Source of the DNA: Cliona cf. orientalis
Lineage: Eukaryota > Porifera > Demospongiae > Clionaida > Clionaidae
Length of the DNA stretch: 64,000 bases
Direction: 5' to 3'
Assembly (NCBI GenBank): GCA_963930775.1
Contig: OZ005695.1
Span: 5,270,001 to 5,334,000 of the forward strand
Of this stretch, positions 13,001-21,527 are shown piece by piece; within the stretch, counting starts at the first letter, position 1, and each line of letters starts with the position of its first letter. The notes under the pieces were generated by a model. That model was not told the origin of the DNA and searched no databases. It saw nothing but the letters and a program-made list of their open reading frames with translations. The position numbers and the translations under genes are program-made.

Positions 13001-16000
13001 GGGCATCTATTGTAATTGCTAGTAGCATGTGTGGACTCCAAACAAACATACACATGTATCTCAATGCTACAAAACGAACCTCTCTCTGACATTCTACACT
13101 GTCAGGAGAAAAATACCATGTCAAGAGCTGGCGAACCTTTAAATATTCCCCGGCATCCTGAAATCAGTGCACAAAACTCCCTCTGCATGAATCCATGTGT
13201 GATACATGTGTACATGTACAACAACTTCATATCCATTTGCCAAGTCTTAAGCTTCACCCTCTACGTTGTCAGTTGCTATTTCAGGTTTATAATCATTATG
13301 GTGGCCAATGAGGAGGGAGGGCCAGAATAGACTGGGGCTAATCAGGCCAGGGACTACAACTGCTTTACATCCCTCCAAAGTACTTACTGATTTCATTATC
13401 AATTTCCACAGTTAGGTTGTTCGAGTCAACTATGAGTTGATACTCGGGATCTGCTTCCACTGAACCAATCAAAGCTGAAATATTAAGTTTGGTAAAACAA
13501 ATTTTTAGTGCATTGTACACATACCATTACTATCCCTTGGATTCTCCATGTAACAGTTTATCTTCTTCATCATTGTTGCTAGCTGTAGGACAAAAAGAAA
13601 TTTATGACATAGGTATAGAAACATATTTAAGATCATGTAGGGGGCCACAATAGGAAATTGCACAGGAAAAACGTTTTACCACCCAATTACTTTGTCGCGA
13701 ACCATGCACGCCCATTCTTGCTGTGAGACAGTCTTGGCTTGTAGAATGAGCAGTGAGTCAAGTAGAGCATACTTTTTAGCTTTTGTTCGTAACGTTTCAT
13801 GTACAATATAGCTTAGTTATCATAGAGTCGGTAGACTCTGTAAGTAGGGATGGCCCGGATATGCCATATATGTAATACATTACAAATACCCAAATATCTC
13901 AAAATAGGTAATTTCGTGAGATTTCTAAGTATGAAAATCAAAATCTCCAGCAAATTGTGCACCTAACATGACCAAGATCATTCATCAAAACAATCGTACA
14001 CGTCAGAACCAGATGTTAAAAAAAAGCCCAATTGTCAATCTTTCTTCCTTTCTTTCTTTCTTTCTTTCAAGGGGACCACACACTAAGAAGGAAAAAAATG
14101 GTCTGAAAATCACCACACAGTCAAGCTGGATGCATAGTAGAGCCATACACTGCAAGCAGGCATCCAAATAGCAATATATACAATGTTTGGTAAAGGGTCG
14201 TCAACGTACCCCACGCGCCCGTATTTTTTTTATGGGCAAACATTGTAAGTGCATGGCTTCCTATACAAACATATGGGAACACTCTAGGGGGTTTATCTTT
14301 AATATAAAGGCGTGAATCAAAAATCCAAAAAGATTAAACTTCTTGTTTCGATCCATTCTGCGTGCCCATATCAAAATTATGGCCTGAAATGCTTCCTAGT
14401 GCTCTAATCTTTTTTCGGTTCTTAGATCTTTTTTTTTTCTACTTAGTGTGTAATTAGTGTGTAATTAGTGTGTAACTTTCTAGTTTCTTGGGCTAGCTCA
14501 AGACAGCCTCCACCGCTCATCTTACTTTGAATATAAATCCACTCTATTTTGTAGCGTGCAGTGCAGTGGCACACTATTTTTGGTGTTATCTCGACAGTTA
14601 CGTAATAGTGGGTGTGTACGGCACATTATCGAATGGGTGTGTCTGATACGCCATTATGTGATATAATGTACATGCTCGGAATATGTTGCCATGGTGAAGT
14701 CATGTGACAGCACCTGACCGGCCCTAGGCAGCCTAGGCGAGCTAGCTTGTACATCGCTAGCGCGTGCAACGGCGCGCTGGACCGATCATGGATATGAAGG
14801 TTCCAAGGTTCGAGGAGCGGTAAGGCGCTAGGCTTAGGCAAGCTACTCGCTAGCGCTTGCAGCGCTAGTGCTACGCTGCATCGATCATAGATATCATACC
14901 ATCATACAAAGGCGCCGCAAGGCTCAAGCAGCGGTAGCTACGTACACTGTAGCTGCTGCCAACAGTAAAATTTAGAACTTGGTTTTGGCAAACCGTGTAA
15001 GATGGCATTGATAAATTACACTAAGTGCAATAAAAAAGAATAGAAACAAGTATAAAAATAATTGAATAAAATAATTATTGAAGAATGAAGTAGGGATGGC
15101 AGGATCAAAAAGTACACAAACAAGAGACAACCGCATCTACTATACATCCCTACGCTTGCTTTTTGAGGGGTGCAAAAATAATAATGCGATTGAATCAAAA
15201 CTGATAAATCCAAGCATCATGACAACTAGGGAACAACCTGCACGAATGTCTCCCACATACCGCACTCAACAAACACGTCAACCATGATTAATAGGTGCAC
15301 AATAGTCGAGAAAAGCAAGCGTAGGGATGTATAGTAGATGCAACTATCTCTAGTTTGTGTACTTTTTGATCCTGCCATCCCTACTTCATTCTTCAATTTT
15401 ATTCAACTATTTTTATACTTGTTATATTATAGAGGCTGTGCCTTTGCAAAAATATCTATTGATAGGTTGTATCTTGATATCCCCAGTCAGATTGTTGGGG
15501 GGGAGCCATGGCCATCCCCAGCCACCCTCCCTCCTCTTCCCCCCTCCCCCGTTTGTACGCCTATGCACATGCATGTATTGATATTGCCATCTGGTTGGCA
15601 TTAGGCAAGATCTGTACAAAATAATATGAGCTCCATATACAATAAAGTCTGGTTAATAAGCGCACATTTTTTAATAAGCGCATGCTTCCTTCCTGTTGTT
15701 GAGTATCGTCTAATAAGCACATGCGCCCTACAAAGATGACACCGTTCGATCAAGAGTGTTCCATGCTCTACATGGCTAGAACTAATTTACCAACGTATTT
15801 TCGGATAGCCAGCTGCACGAGATCAGCTATACTCAACACTGCGATGTTCCACTGAGACGGGTTCATTAACCAGACTTTACGGTATAGCAAACTCCTTTCC
15901 CTATTGATAGGTTTTTGCTAAGACTGCAGTTTCTACTGTAATACCGTAAACCTGGACAGTCGTTAAGCCAGCAGTCCACAACACATACGTTGCAGATCCC

Positions 16001-19000
16001 AGAAGTGTATCCGGCATATTCCAGTGGATAAAATTTTTGCCATTTTTTATCCATTTTTCAAGCAAGCCAACACAACAAGCAGAAGAAATTTCCAGAAACC
16101 ACCACCACCAGTAGCTAGATTGCATAGTAGAGCCATACAATATAAATTAATGAAAGGAGGCATCAAAATAATGGGTCGAAATAGAGATTTGAGCTGAAAG
16201 AATTATGATTCACTGAATTTTGTTTTGAAGTTTCCCCATATTACGTTTGTATAGGGAAACCATGCATTTGCATCTTTTCCACGTATGTAGCCATGAATAC
16301 CAATTGGATGTGATCAGCTTTAAATAGGGGGAAGTATGAGAGCTTAGGTCCTTGTAATCATTCATGGGACGACCTTTACAAATTTAATTAGCTGTACATT
16401 TGATAAGCTCTACCATAGAGCTACCCTACCTCCAAGTCTCAGACCAATCACACAATTTGCGTAGGAGCTAGAGCGCTTAGTCGCATAATACCCACAATAA
16501 TCGTCTAAAGGCGTTGCTATGCATGCGTATAGCGTTTCTGCAAACTATGCATTGACCAGAAATTAATCAAATGGATCTGGGTGGAGCCATTTGAAATGAA
16601 CAAAAAGATCAAGCAAGAGTCGAATTTCATCGTTGACAGTCAATTGTTTTTTGATGCCCAAGAAGCTTAAATAGACGTACAGTAGTTCGATGAATCTATA
16701 TACATGTATATGTAGATAGACCACCCGCAGGAATGCTAATTAGTGCCCTTAGCAACAGGCCCCATATAAAGCAGCTGTACAGACAAATGAAGGCTTATTG
16801 TTACACCTTGGTATCTTTCGTTTACCGCCCATCATGAATATGGCAAATTTTGGACTTGGACAATTTTTGACTTGAGGTAATGCATGTACTAAAAGTACGC
16901 AACAATGTGCTACTTGCGCATTCTCGCAACATGCCGGATTTTCCCAAATCTGGTCACATATTTTAACTAACATTTTTTAGGCATCTTAGGCAAGTGATAC
17001 ACACTCTGTTAATTTCAACGTGTAAATATCTATCGGTCTTCTAGAACATCCTGAACACTATTACACATGACATACATGTGTACATTATTATATGTAGTAA
17101 TCATGTGACATGCAGTACATTGTACATGTACTTACATATTACCTTTTCACTGTCAGAGAGTTTTGCAATAGATTTCACTGTTAGTTGTTCTTCAGAAATA
17201 TCTTCTATCTCTTCCATAGCTTCAACAATATCAGCATCATTCTAAATTTTTGTTGTTTCAGAATTATTTCAGACAGGAAAATTACACAATAAAGCAGATC
17301 TTGAAAATGGTTGGATGGCAGACATTTTTCGTATATTTATAATATAATTATCAAATACATGTAGACTGTACATCCTACAATTCAATTGTTTGTCCCGACA
17401 CTTTTACCGTTCAATCATCAATATAAAAGTTCTAGCACTATTATGAGACTAGCATCCGGTTAAAAACATTCAATCAGCAGCAAGCTGGTGATATTTAACC
17501 CTCGCAGCAAAGCGTAGGCAGAGGGGTTGCTATAATTGTTTGGCGATTTTTATCCGTCTGTACAAACCCTCCCTGTGTTCACTGGCGAAGGTCGTTGTCA
17601 TTCATTAGGGCAAGGGGTTGTCCGAGAGACATTCTGCGCAATGGTGTAAAAAATTGTGAATATTCAAGTTGTATTGGAAAAAATTCTGATATTTTAACCC
17701 AGTATGATGAAAAAATTATGCAATTCAAAATCAATGTATATATTACGTCAAAATTAAATGGTCAACTCTTGTAATTATATTTTGCATGAAGTTAATAGAT
17801 ACATGTACGTATAAAGAATATGATATAAATTTATATGTACCATAGTGTCCCAGCAAACGCCCACTCCCGAGTAAGCGCCCATGTACCGCATTTCAAGGGG
17901 CCACTGCAGCAGCTTCTATACAAACGTATGGGATTTTGATCCCAGGTAAGCGCCCATGTGGCCCCAAACCGCGAGTTATGTTTAAATGCCCATGAGCGCT
18001 TACCTGGCACACTATGATATACCTAAATAATGTAGGCGCCAAGGCCCGGATTTTTAAGCACACCTGCATGTAGGAGTTTGATAAGCGCATACTAGCAAAT
18101 TGGTGCACTACCCTTACAGCCTAGAGCTACCATATTTCCTCAATCGGACGCTGCCCTCAAATAGTTGCCGCTAGCTTCACATCTAAGCTTTATTGTCGCC
18201 ACCCTCGAATTATCACCGCATTTTCTAATTAGACTCCACTTGCCACACCCGTAAACGGTGTTTACGTGTGTGCTGTCAATGGTGCTACTGTAGGTGAGCA
18301 TGCCTGCGAAACTTAGGGGAGTAGTCACCGCCCTCGAATAATTGCCACCACTTTCAGCAGAAGGAAAAAAATAGTAGCCACAGTATCTATGTATAATGCA
18401 ATGAACAGCTTATCAGTATCAGGCAACTCTTACCGTTTTCCTGGTTGCTATTTCTAGGTAGGTTTGTTCAATGTGATTTGGACTTCATGTGTACGCGAAC
18501 TCTGGATGTCGTTGACGATCCTTACCCATTCGTATACGTGGGGGTATACGGAGGTTGCAGTGCTACAACAAATGGCCAACTTGGCATACAACAGTGGCCA
18601 ATAATTCGTTGTACAACCGTTTCCGTTTTCACACCATTCCACGGTACGCAGGAGTATGCACGTGCACACATCCATTGTTTTTACGTTCACGCAAACGCTA
18701 CATTGGTAGATGCTGCATTACTGTACTGCAATAATTGATCGTTCTTGATGCCACGTGGGCTTTGGAGAAGCCGTGAGCGACAGAGGACAACCAACCCTCG
18801 TACAGACTCAATAATGTAGCAGATGTTTCAGAGAACTTCTTGATTGGGTAGTCATAATTTAGTGATAACTACAAGCTAGATCTTGTTACACCAATCTGGC
18901 ATTATTTCTCTCAAATGAAAAAAATTAATAATAATTCATCATAATGCCAAAAAAATTAATAATAATTCATCATAATGGCATTATGATGAATTATTATTAA

Positions 19001-21527
19001 TTTTTTTCATTTGAGAGAAATAATGCCAGATTGGTGTAACAAGATCTAGCCATTATGATGAATTATTATTAATTTTTTTCATTTGTGAGAAATAATGCCA
19101 GATTGGTGTAACAAGATCTAGCTTGTAGCTATCAATAAATGTAGCAGATGTCTATAGAAAGCTGTAGTTTTGTGCCTTGTCAATTGTCAGGTACATTTCA
19201 ATCGAGTAGTTCAAGCGATCGCCTCAAGCAATAAAAGTTATCCGATCGACTTCCAGCAAGCGGCCAAGTAGAGCCGCCTTGCGATCATCGAAGCCAGTGC
19301 AGCAGGCGACTAATGCTATCTTGGTTCACACTGTGCTTACTAGAAACGTTTCTCACCTGCCAAAAGAATACTTGTCCCTTTTTGTCCGTACTGTTCACCT
19401 GCCATTTCATTCTCGTTTTGTCACTGTTTTACAATCATGACGTTACTTTTTATTGACCACTACTGTAACAAAAAATGATGTAACTCTTGAAAGAATTTAC
19501 AAGCTAAGCCTGAAGCAACGCTGTTACTGTTAGCAGGATTGTACTAACACCAATTCAAATGACATACTATTATATACATGTGTAATTAGCACACTAGATC
19601 AGCAGATCTAGTACATGTACAAAGCACATATAAAGCCAAGAAACGTAGTACTGTGATTAATAACGAGTCAGTTGAATTATACATGTACATGTAAGAACTA
19701 TTGCTACGCATTACAAATCTTTAAATAAAGCACCGGGCTCACGATAAAGCAACAGGACAATTTCTGCATAAAACTAGAGCTCCGCAGAGCACATACCCCG
19801 TGCGCACATTGCGCAATCTATAGATTTACTGTCGTTGCATGGCTATAATTAATTTTGTGAATTTCAGAGCAATATTATAGAAATGCTGCTTAGTTGTACT
19901 GGGGGTTCCGGTGACACTTAAAAAATTGCTCTCTGCACCCAGACCTAGCCCAGATTAGGAAGATATGAATTTCAATCTATATTTCTTGTAACAATAGTAG
20001 TATAGCTATCTAAGACTTGCATTATGATTGGTTCCATAGGGCAGTCCCGACTCTTGAATGCCAGCGGTGCTAGTCTGGGGTAAAAGCCCCTTTCCCTCTC
20101 TTGCGAAGGGGCTGGTCCCCCAGACTACAGTGGTGCTGGGTAGGACCCAGAACAGTGCTAGTCTGGGGTACCAGCCCCTTCGCAAGAGAGAGGAAGGGTC
20201 TGGTAACATCTCTATACCCGCATTGTGCTCATGTCTGGAATGTGGACATGACCTACATGTACATGTACATGTATCAGATCACAGTGTGGTCTAGCTAGTG
20301 CATGACTGATATCTTCGCAATGTGCAGTACTTGCTCGCACGATGGGATTTGAATCACGCCAGCTAGTGCTATGATCATTGGTGCATGTGCGATGAGCCAC
20401 TTGAGTTCAGTCCACAATGTAGTAAAATTACATTCACAACATTCCATTTGCACCAAGAGTAGTACATGTATAGCGATGTTACCAGACCCTTCCTCTCTCT
20501 TGTAAAGGGGCTGGTACACAGCACTTGACCATTTGAAAACCTTCATGGATCAGTATGTAGGAACCGAGCATTTCAGAGAAACCGCAATGGGGTATACTAT
20601 ACAGTGTGAACTGTCTTGACAAATTTGGACCCCTCCTTTTTTTGTTCCCCCTGGTCCATATATTTCAAAATATTTGGACCCCCGGCCCTTATATTTCTGA
20701 AATATATGGACCCCCATGCATGTTATCAATTATAGCAGAGATTCAGAAGGTCAGGGGCTGGGTTCTGGGTATAAATGGTTAGCAGGGTTAGTTTCCAGGG
20801 TCTGTATGGTGTCAGGGTCTGCATAGGGGGTCCGAATATTTCAGGGGTCCAAATATCACGTGACAGAACATGTAGGTGGGTGGAAAATTTTCAAACCGCA
20901 AAGTTCATGGAGGTTTTTAATCTCCCCTCAAAAGTTTCCTGCTATATACGGCAGAAGGCATGGTATACCGTATAGCGGGAAACTTTTGAGGGAGAAAACT
21001 TTCACGAATTTTGCGATTTTCCAGCCATCCGCGAAAGTTTTCTCCACGAAATTCTAGGCATGCCACACCCATTATGCGACCAGTTTTAACATTCCGCAAA
21101 AGTTTTCTCCGCGAAATGCTCCTTTCCTACCGATCCGCGAAAATTTTCTCCCGCAAAAATTTCCCGCTATACGGCAATCCTATACTTTCTATAGAAATAT
21201 CGTTAGCAATAATAATTGTTTACCCATATGTCAAATTGGCCTAGAATGCACCTCTGAGGCTCAGAGCACCTCAATCTCAAAAATTTTTGGGCTACTCCAG
21301 ACCCTAGGAAAAGCTGCCTTACACTGCTGATACGGGCCAGAATATGAAATCATCTGATTTAATTCATTTATCCAGAGGATAGGGCACTACAGAGGTCATA
21401 GAGACCTATCAGGCTATCTAGGTACATCACATAAGTAATGCTAATAGCGTACCTGATTCTGTTCGTCGTCGTCTGGTTCATCACCAATCTCTTCAAGATC
21501 AGCTAATAGTTCATCTGCCAGGGACAT
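3922..21527 (-). CDS. PRPF31: PRPF31, U4/U6 snRNP splicing factor (5' eight exons; 3' part outside window)
   Basis: PRPF31 (Prp31) binds the U4 snRNA-15.5K complex and links U4/U6 to U5 in the spliceosomal tri-snRNP in the nucleus. Eight coding exons join in frame: 21453-21527, 17143-17241, 13525-13582, 13388-13474, 4639-4736, 4213-4313, 4096-4147 and 3922-4039, all with GT-AG introns. The product starts [13 protein letters not shown], the invariant family N-terminus. It then covers the acidic region and most of the NOSIC and early Nop domain: [47 protein letters not shown] and [14 protein letters not shown] are nearly identical to the human protein. About 229 of an expected ~500 residues are encoded; the Nop-domain remainder and C-terminal tail must lie left of base 1, because nothing between 1 and 3921 matches them. 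Introns reach 8.65 kb (4737-13387) and are packed with transposons. The start is fixed by the conserved N-terminus and an A at -3. It is divergently paired with CDR2. Confidence 0.96.
4096..4147 (-). CDS. PRPF31: PRPF31 coding exon 7
   Basis: Short exon completing a Gly codon, then [17 protein letters not shown], matching human 'EEELERLEEACDM'. Only 65 bases separate it from exon 6 and 56 from exon 8. Confidence 0.94.
4213..4313 (-). CDS. PRPF31: PRPF31 coding exon 6
   Basis: Encodes [19 protein letters not shown] then [15 protein letters not shown]. This block includes the alanine (MVVSVTA) corresponding to a residue mutated in human retinitis pigmentosa, as I recall. Acceptor TGTAG|CTG, donor AAGG|GTTTGT, phase 2. 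Confidence 0.94.
4639..4736 (-). CDS. PRPF31: PRPF31 coding exon 5
   Basis: Encodes [20 protein letters not shown] then [12 protein letters not shown] (NOSIC domain); the spacing to exon 4 matches the human protein residue for residue. Acceptor TTACAG|TTG, donor CCAG|GTATTA. Confidence 0.95.
5509..6377 (+). CDS. Candidate three-exon ORF, retroelement gag-like
   Basis: Three segments join in a continuous plus-strand frame through GT-AG introns: ..-5623, 5750-5976 and 6273-6377 (stop TGA). The introns are 126 and 296 bases with pyrimidine-rich acceptors (CCTCTTTCAG, CTTTCATTTCAG). The joined protein contains [39 protein letters not shown] and [13 protein letters not shown]. The last motif resembles the 'LPPxPxKLxxRI' stretch in gag-like ORFs of marine-invertebrate retroelements, recalled and not searched. 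The 5' end is uncertain: ATGs at 5509 or about 5545, or an upstream exon around 5096-5240. It lies antisense inside the 8.65-kb PRPF31 intron. It could be a domesticated gene, a captured fragment or chance. Confidence 0.4.
6400..7220. other. No gene recognised
   Basis: PRPF31 intronic sequence. The only recognisable item is an AAGGCCTGGGGACGAGGCTAC segment near 7059-7080, the same 'CC(C)AGAC..ACGAGGC' terminus that recurs near 10610, 42178, 49684 and 51285 and marks a degraded dispersed repeat. Confidence 0.4.
7231..7801. mobile_element. Tc1/mariner-superfamily (pogo-like) element with about 55-bp TIRs
   Basis: Both ends read CAGTAGGAGTAAAAAAAAYG inward, followed by GTGACGCTTCCGTTCC; they remain recognisably paired for more than 50 bases. 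TA flanks both sides (7229-7230, 7802-7803), the TA duplication of the superfamily. The interior holds a 65-codon ORF (7395-7592) with a helix-turn-helix-like sequence. It is too short for a full transposase, so the element is a deletion derivative. Confidence 0.75.
7395..7592 (+). pseudogene. Possible transposase N-terminal HTH fragment
   Basis: A 65-residue ORF rich in Lys/Arg ([20 protein letters not shown]...). It ends in [20 protein letters not shown], which has the IA-x-F-x3-SR-x-(S/T)I spacing of the psq/CENP-B type DNA-binding domain found at the N-terminus of pogo/Tigger transposases. The catalytic DDE domain is absent. Its position between TIRs with TA duplications supports a transposase origin; the domain call is from pattern memory only. 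Confidence 0.4.
7836..8331. mobile_element. hAT5-like non-autonomous element (CAGGGTTTCATTTAGG ends)
   Basis: The terminal inverted repeat is CAGGGTTTCATTTAGG / CCTAAATGAAACCCTG. It is flanked by a perfect 5-bp duplication CAAGG at 7831-7835 and 8332-8336. Poly-G blocks (CAAGGGGGGGC) recur at both ends. A related solo end lies at about 12385-12460. Confidence 0.8.
8340..8995. other. No gene recognised
   Basis: Intronic DNA between two hAT5-like insertions. Open frames here are short, with no family resemblance that I can see. Confidence 0.4.
9000..9340. mobile_element. hAT5-like MITE (CAGTGGCGTA ends)
   Basis: The TIR is CAGTGGCGTATCCAGG / CTAGATACGCCACTG, with a perfect 5-bp duplication GACAA (8995-8999, 9341-9345). 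The interior carries the GCCACGCCCC...AAGAAGGCTG...TTATTGTTGGTAG module that also occurs near 31570, 41395 and 55755. Confidence 0.85.
9587..10022. repeat. Family B2 inverted-repeat element
   Basis: The ends CGTATGGCGGGTGTTTTTCA and its partner at about 9999-10020 (ACTACCCGCCACATGG) pair. The body is the reverse orientation of the 60729 copy: GTTGACTTGGCAGTCACG, GGCGTGGCCAGAAAC, CCTGGACTGGTTGCTGTCACG. No coding content is present. Confidence 0.8.
10030..11190. other. No gene recognised; degraded repeats
   Basis: PRPF31 intron. It contains a tRNA-like head (next entry). It also holds a segment at about 10755-10830 (TGTGGAGTTAGATACAAC...GCTGTGAGCCGTT) that recurs at about 12125-12175. Confidence 0.4.
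10582..10655 (-). repeat. tRNA-derived SINE-like head
   Basis: On the minus strand an A-box-like TGGTGATGCAATACATCCAG is followed about 30 bases later by GGATCTGGGTTCGAGACTAG, a good B box (GGGTTCGAGAC). No acceptor stem or CCA-type 3' end pairs up, so it reads as a tRNA-derived SINE fragment and not a tRNA gene. Confidence 0.4.
11200..11800. repeat. Dispersed repeat Y, copy 1
   Basis: Shares CTCCGCTCAAAC, CACACCC(A/C)TCACTGCA, GCGCAGA and the minus-strand segment around TCTGACCAATCA with 24450-25100. Terminal structure is not resolved. It contains a (GCAT)n run at about 11354-11371. Confidence 0.45.
12475..12694. repeat. Family P MITE (TACCGTA ends)
   Basis: The ends CCGTATTTCTTCTAAAAATT and its complement at about 12672-12694 form a TIR of about 24 bases, with TA on both sides. 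Inside are further AAAATTCGGC repeats. It is about 220 bp long with no coding content. Confidence 0.8.
12843..12965 (-). repeat. Exon-like repeated segment, copy 1 of 2
   Basis: Reading minus, the segment carries TATACGGGTGGGTAAGGGTC and CTAGGAAAAAGGTAAGAG; both contain GT donors after G-rich codons. The same arrangement with diverged sequence lies at 18425-18560. The peptide in one frame contains [12 protein letters not shown] against [12 protein letters not shown] in the other copy. It could be a decayed captured exon. Confidence 0.3.
13388..13474 (-). CDS. PRPF31: PRPF31 coding exon 4
   Basis: Completes a split Ala codon, then reads [19 protein letters not shown] and LTVEIDNEI, the start of the NOSIC domain. 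The intron from exon 3 is only 50 bases, in contrast to the 8.65-kb intron that follows. Confidence 0.95.
13525..13582 (-). CDS. PRPF31: PRPF31 coding exon 3
   Basis: Nineteen codons plus one base ([19 protein letters not shown]), equivalent to human 'AEIMMKIEEYI'. Acceptor CTACAG|CTAGC, donor AATG|GTATGT. Confidence 0.93.
13840..14960. repeat. Family L dispersed repeat with a C element nested in it
   Basis: Starts with GGGATGGCCCGGATATGCC and runs through AATACCCAAATATCTC and CTCCAGCAAATTGTGCACC. It is interrupted by a C element, then resumes at about 14470 with GGGCTAGCTCAAGACAG through GATCATGGATATGAAGG. The reverse-complement copy at about 31530-32310 has both halves joined without the C element, which supports nesting. 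Confidence 0.6.
14070..14453. repeat. Family C MITE
   Basis: The ends GGGACCACACACTAAG...AGAAAAAA and TTTTTTCTACTTAGTGTG are inverted repeats. The body has AGCTGGATGCATAGTAGAGC, ATACAATGCAAGCAGGCA-like and GCTTCCTATACAAACATATG blocks. These blocks also occur at 30672, 31050, 59160, 60354 and 61190. A (TTTC)n tract abuts the left end at 14040-14068. Confidence 0.75.
15045..15424. mobile_element. Family D element with about 140-bp TIRs
   Basis: The left arm (AACAAGTATAAAAATAATTG ... GAATGAAGTAGGGATGGC ... ACACAAACAAG ... ATACATCCCTACGCTTGCTT) is matched by the right arm in inverted orientation to 15424. The two arms differ in their innermost bases: TTTTTGAGGGGTGC on the left, CGAGAAAAGC on the right. 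The same asymmetry is seen in the copies at 30004 and 33704. No coding content. Confidence 0.85.
15643..15884. repeat. Family A MITE, short copy
   Basis: The left end (TAAAGTCTGGTTAATAAGCG) and right end (ATTAACCAGACTTTACGGTA) are inverted repeats. Internal GCATGCTTCCTTCCTGTTG and TTCGATCAAGAG are as in other A copies. About 240 bp against 540 bp for the 29037 copy. Confidence 0.85.
15945..16140. repeat. Family M end fragment
   Basis: ACCGTAAACCTGGACAGTCG, GTTAAGCCAGCAGTCCA, GTATCCGGCATATTCCAGTG and TTTTTGCCATTTTTTATC match the outer arms of the 53020-54775 element. Family C-like sequence (GATTGCATAGTAGAGCCATA) follows directly. Confidence 0.6.
16280..17140. other. No gene recognised (PRPF31 intron 2)
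   Basis: No inverted repeats with clear ends and no frames with recognisable content, except short palindromic TATACATGTATATG runs at about 16700. Confidence 0.4.
17143..17241 (-). CDS. PRPF31: PRPF31 coding exon 2
   Basis: Thirty-three codons in phase 0 ([14 protein letters not shown]... ending AKLSDSEK), corresponding to the acidic linker and the 'SVKTIAKLWDSK' region of the human protein. Acceptor TTTAG|AATG, donor AAAAG|GTAATA. Confidence 0.93.
17839..18016. repeat. Family T MITE
   Basis: The ends ACCATAGTGTCCCAGCAAAC and CTTACCTGGCACACTATG are imperfect inverted repeats, with repeated AAGCGCCCATG inside. Partial relatives are at about 55038-55110 and 61988-62078. Confidence 0.65.
18125..18375. 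repeat. Family O-like degraded repeat
   Basis: Begins TACCATATTTCCTCAATCGG and contains several CCCTCRAATARTTGCC units, as in the 35680-36004 repeat, which ends GAGGAAATACGGTA. The right terminus of this copy is unclear. Confidence 0.5.
18425..18740 (-). repeat. Exon-like repeated segment, copy 2 of 2
   Basis: Diverged match to 12843-12965 (GCAACTCTTACCGTTTTCCT, TCGTTGACGATCCTTACCC). It continues into a 97-codon plus-strand frame and a 78-codon minus-strand frame; neither has a recognisable domain. Confidence 0.3.
18866..19133. repeat. Compound palindrome with internal duplication
   Basis: A unit running from ACAAGCTAGATCTTGTTACA through AATTCATCATAATG is present once forward and twice in inverted orientation. 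The forward unit also has its AATTAATAATAATTCATCAT core duplicated. Arms of 80-100 bases are nearly identical, suggesting recent formation by template switching or transposon rearrangement. Direct repeats of AATGTAGCAGATGT lie outside at about 18812 and 19139. Confidence 0.8.
19140..20060. other. No gene recognised
   Basis: PRPF31 intron 1. It contains several TACATGTACATGTA words (19683, 19614) but no TIR or coding signal that I can support. Confidence 0.4.
20066..20530. repeat. Repeat U with inverted CAGCCCCTT segments and a tRNA-like insert
   Basis: GCTAGTCTGGGGTAMMAGCC and AGGGGCTGGTCCCCCAGACT recur in alternating orientation at 20068-20130 and 20158-20200. GTTACCAGACCCTTCCTCTC at about 20478 is the inverse of GAGAGGAAGGGTCTGGTAAC at 20190. 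The tRNA-like head (20305-20402) sits between these arms. Confidence 0.6.
20305..20402 (-). repeat. tRNA-derived SINE-like head
   Basis: Minus strand: AGTGGCTCATCGCACATGCA (A-box-like), then GCGTGATTCAAATCCCATCG about 25 bases on, which contains a B box (GATTCAAATCCC). The A-B spacing suits a class II (Leu/Ser-type) tRNA ancestor. No stable acceptor stem is evident. Confidence 0.45.
20876..21174. repeat. Family B MITE with an extra adjacent arm
   Basis: The complete copy is 20968-21174: CCGTATAGCGGGAAACTTTT left, AAATTTCCCGCTATACGG right. Immediately left, 20876-20955 is another arm (AAAGTTTCCTGCTATATACG) in the right-end orientation, so a second, partial copy abuts it. Confidence 0.75.
21453..21527 (-). 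CDS. PRPF31: PRPF31 coding exon 1
   Basis: Encodes 25 residues, [13 protein letters not shown] followed by an acidic tail ([10 protein letters not shown]). The donor CAG|GTACGC follows in phase 0. The start codon is at 21525-21527. Confidence 0.95.
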
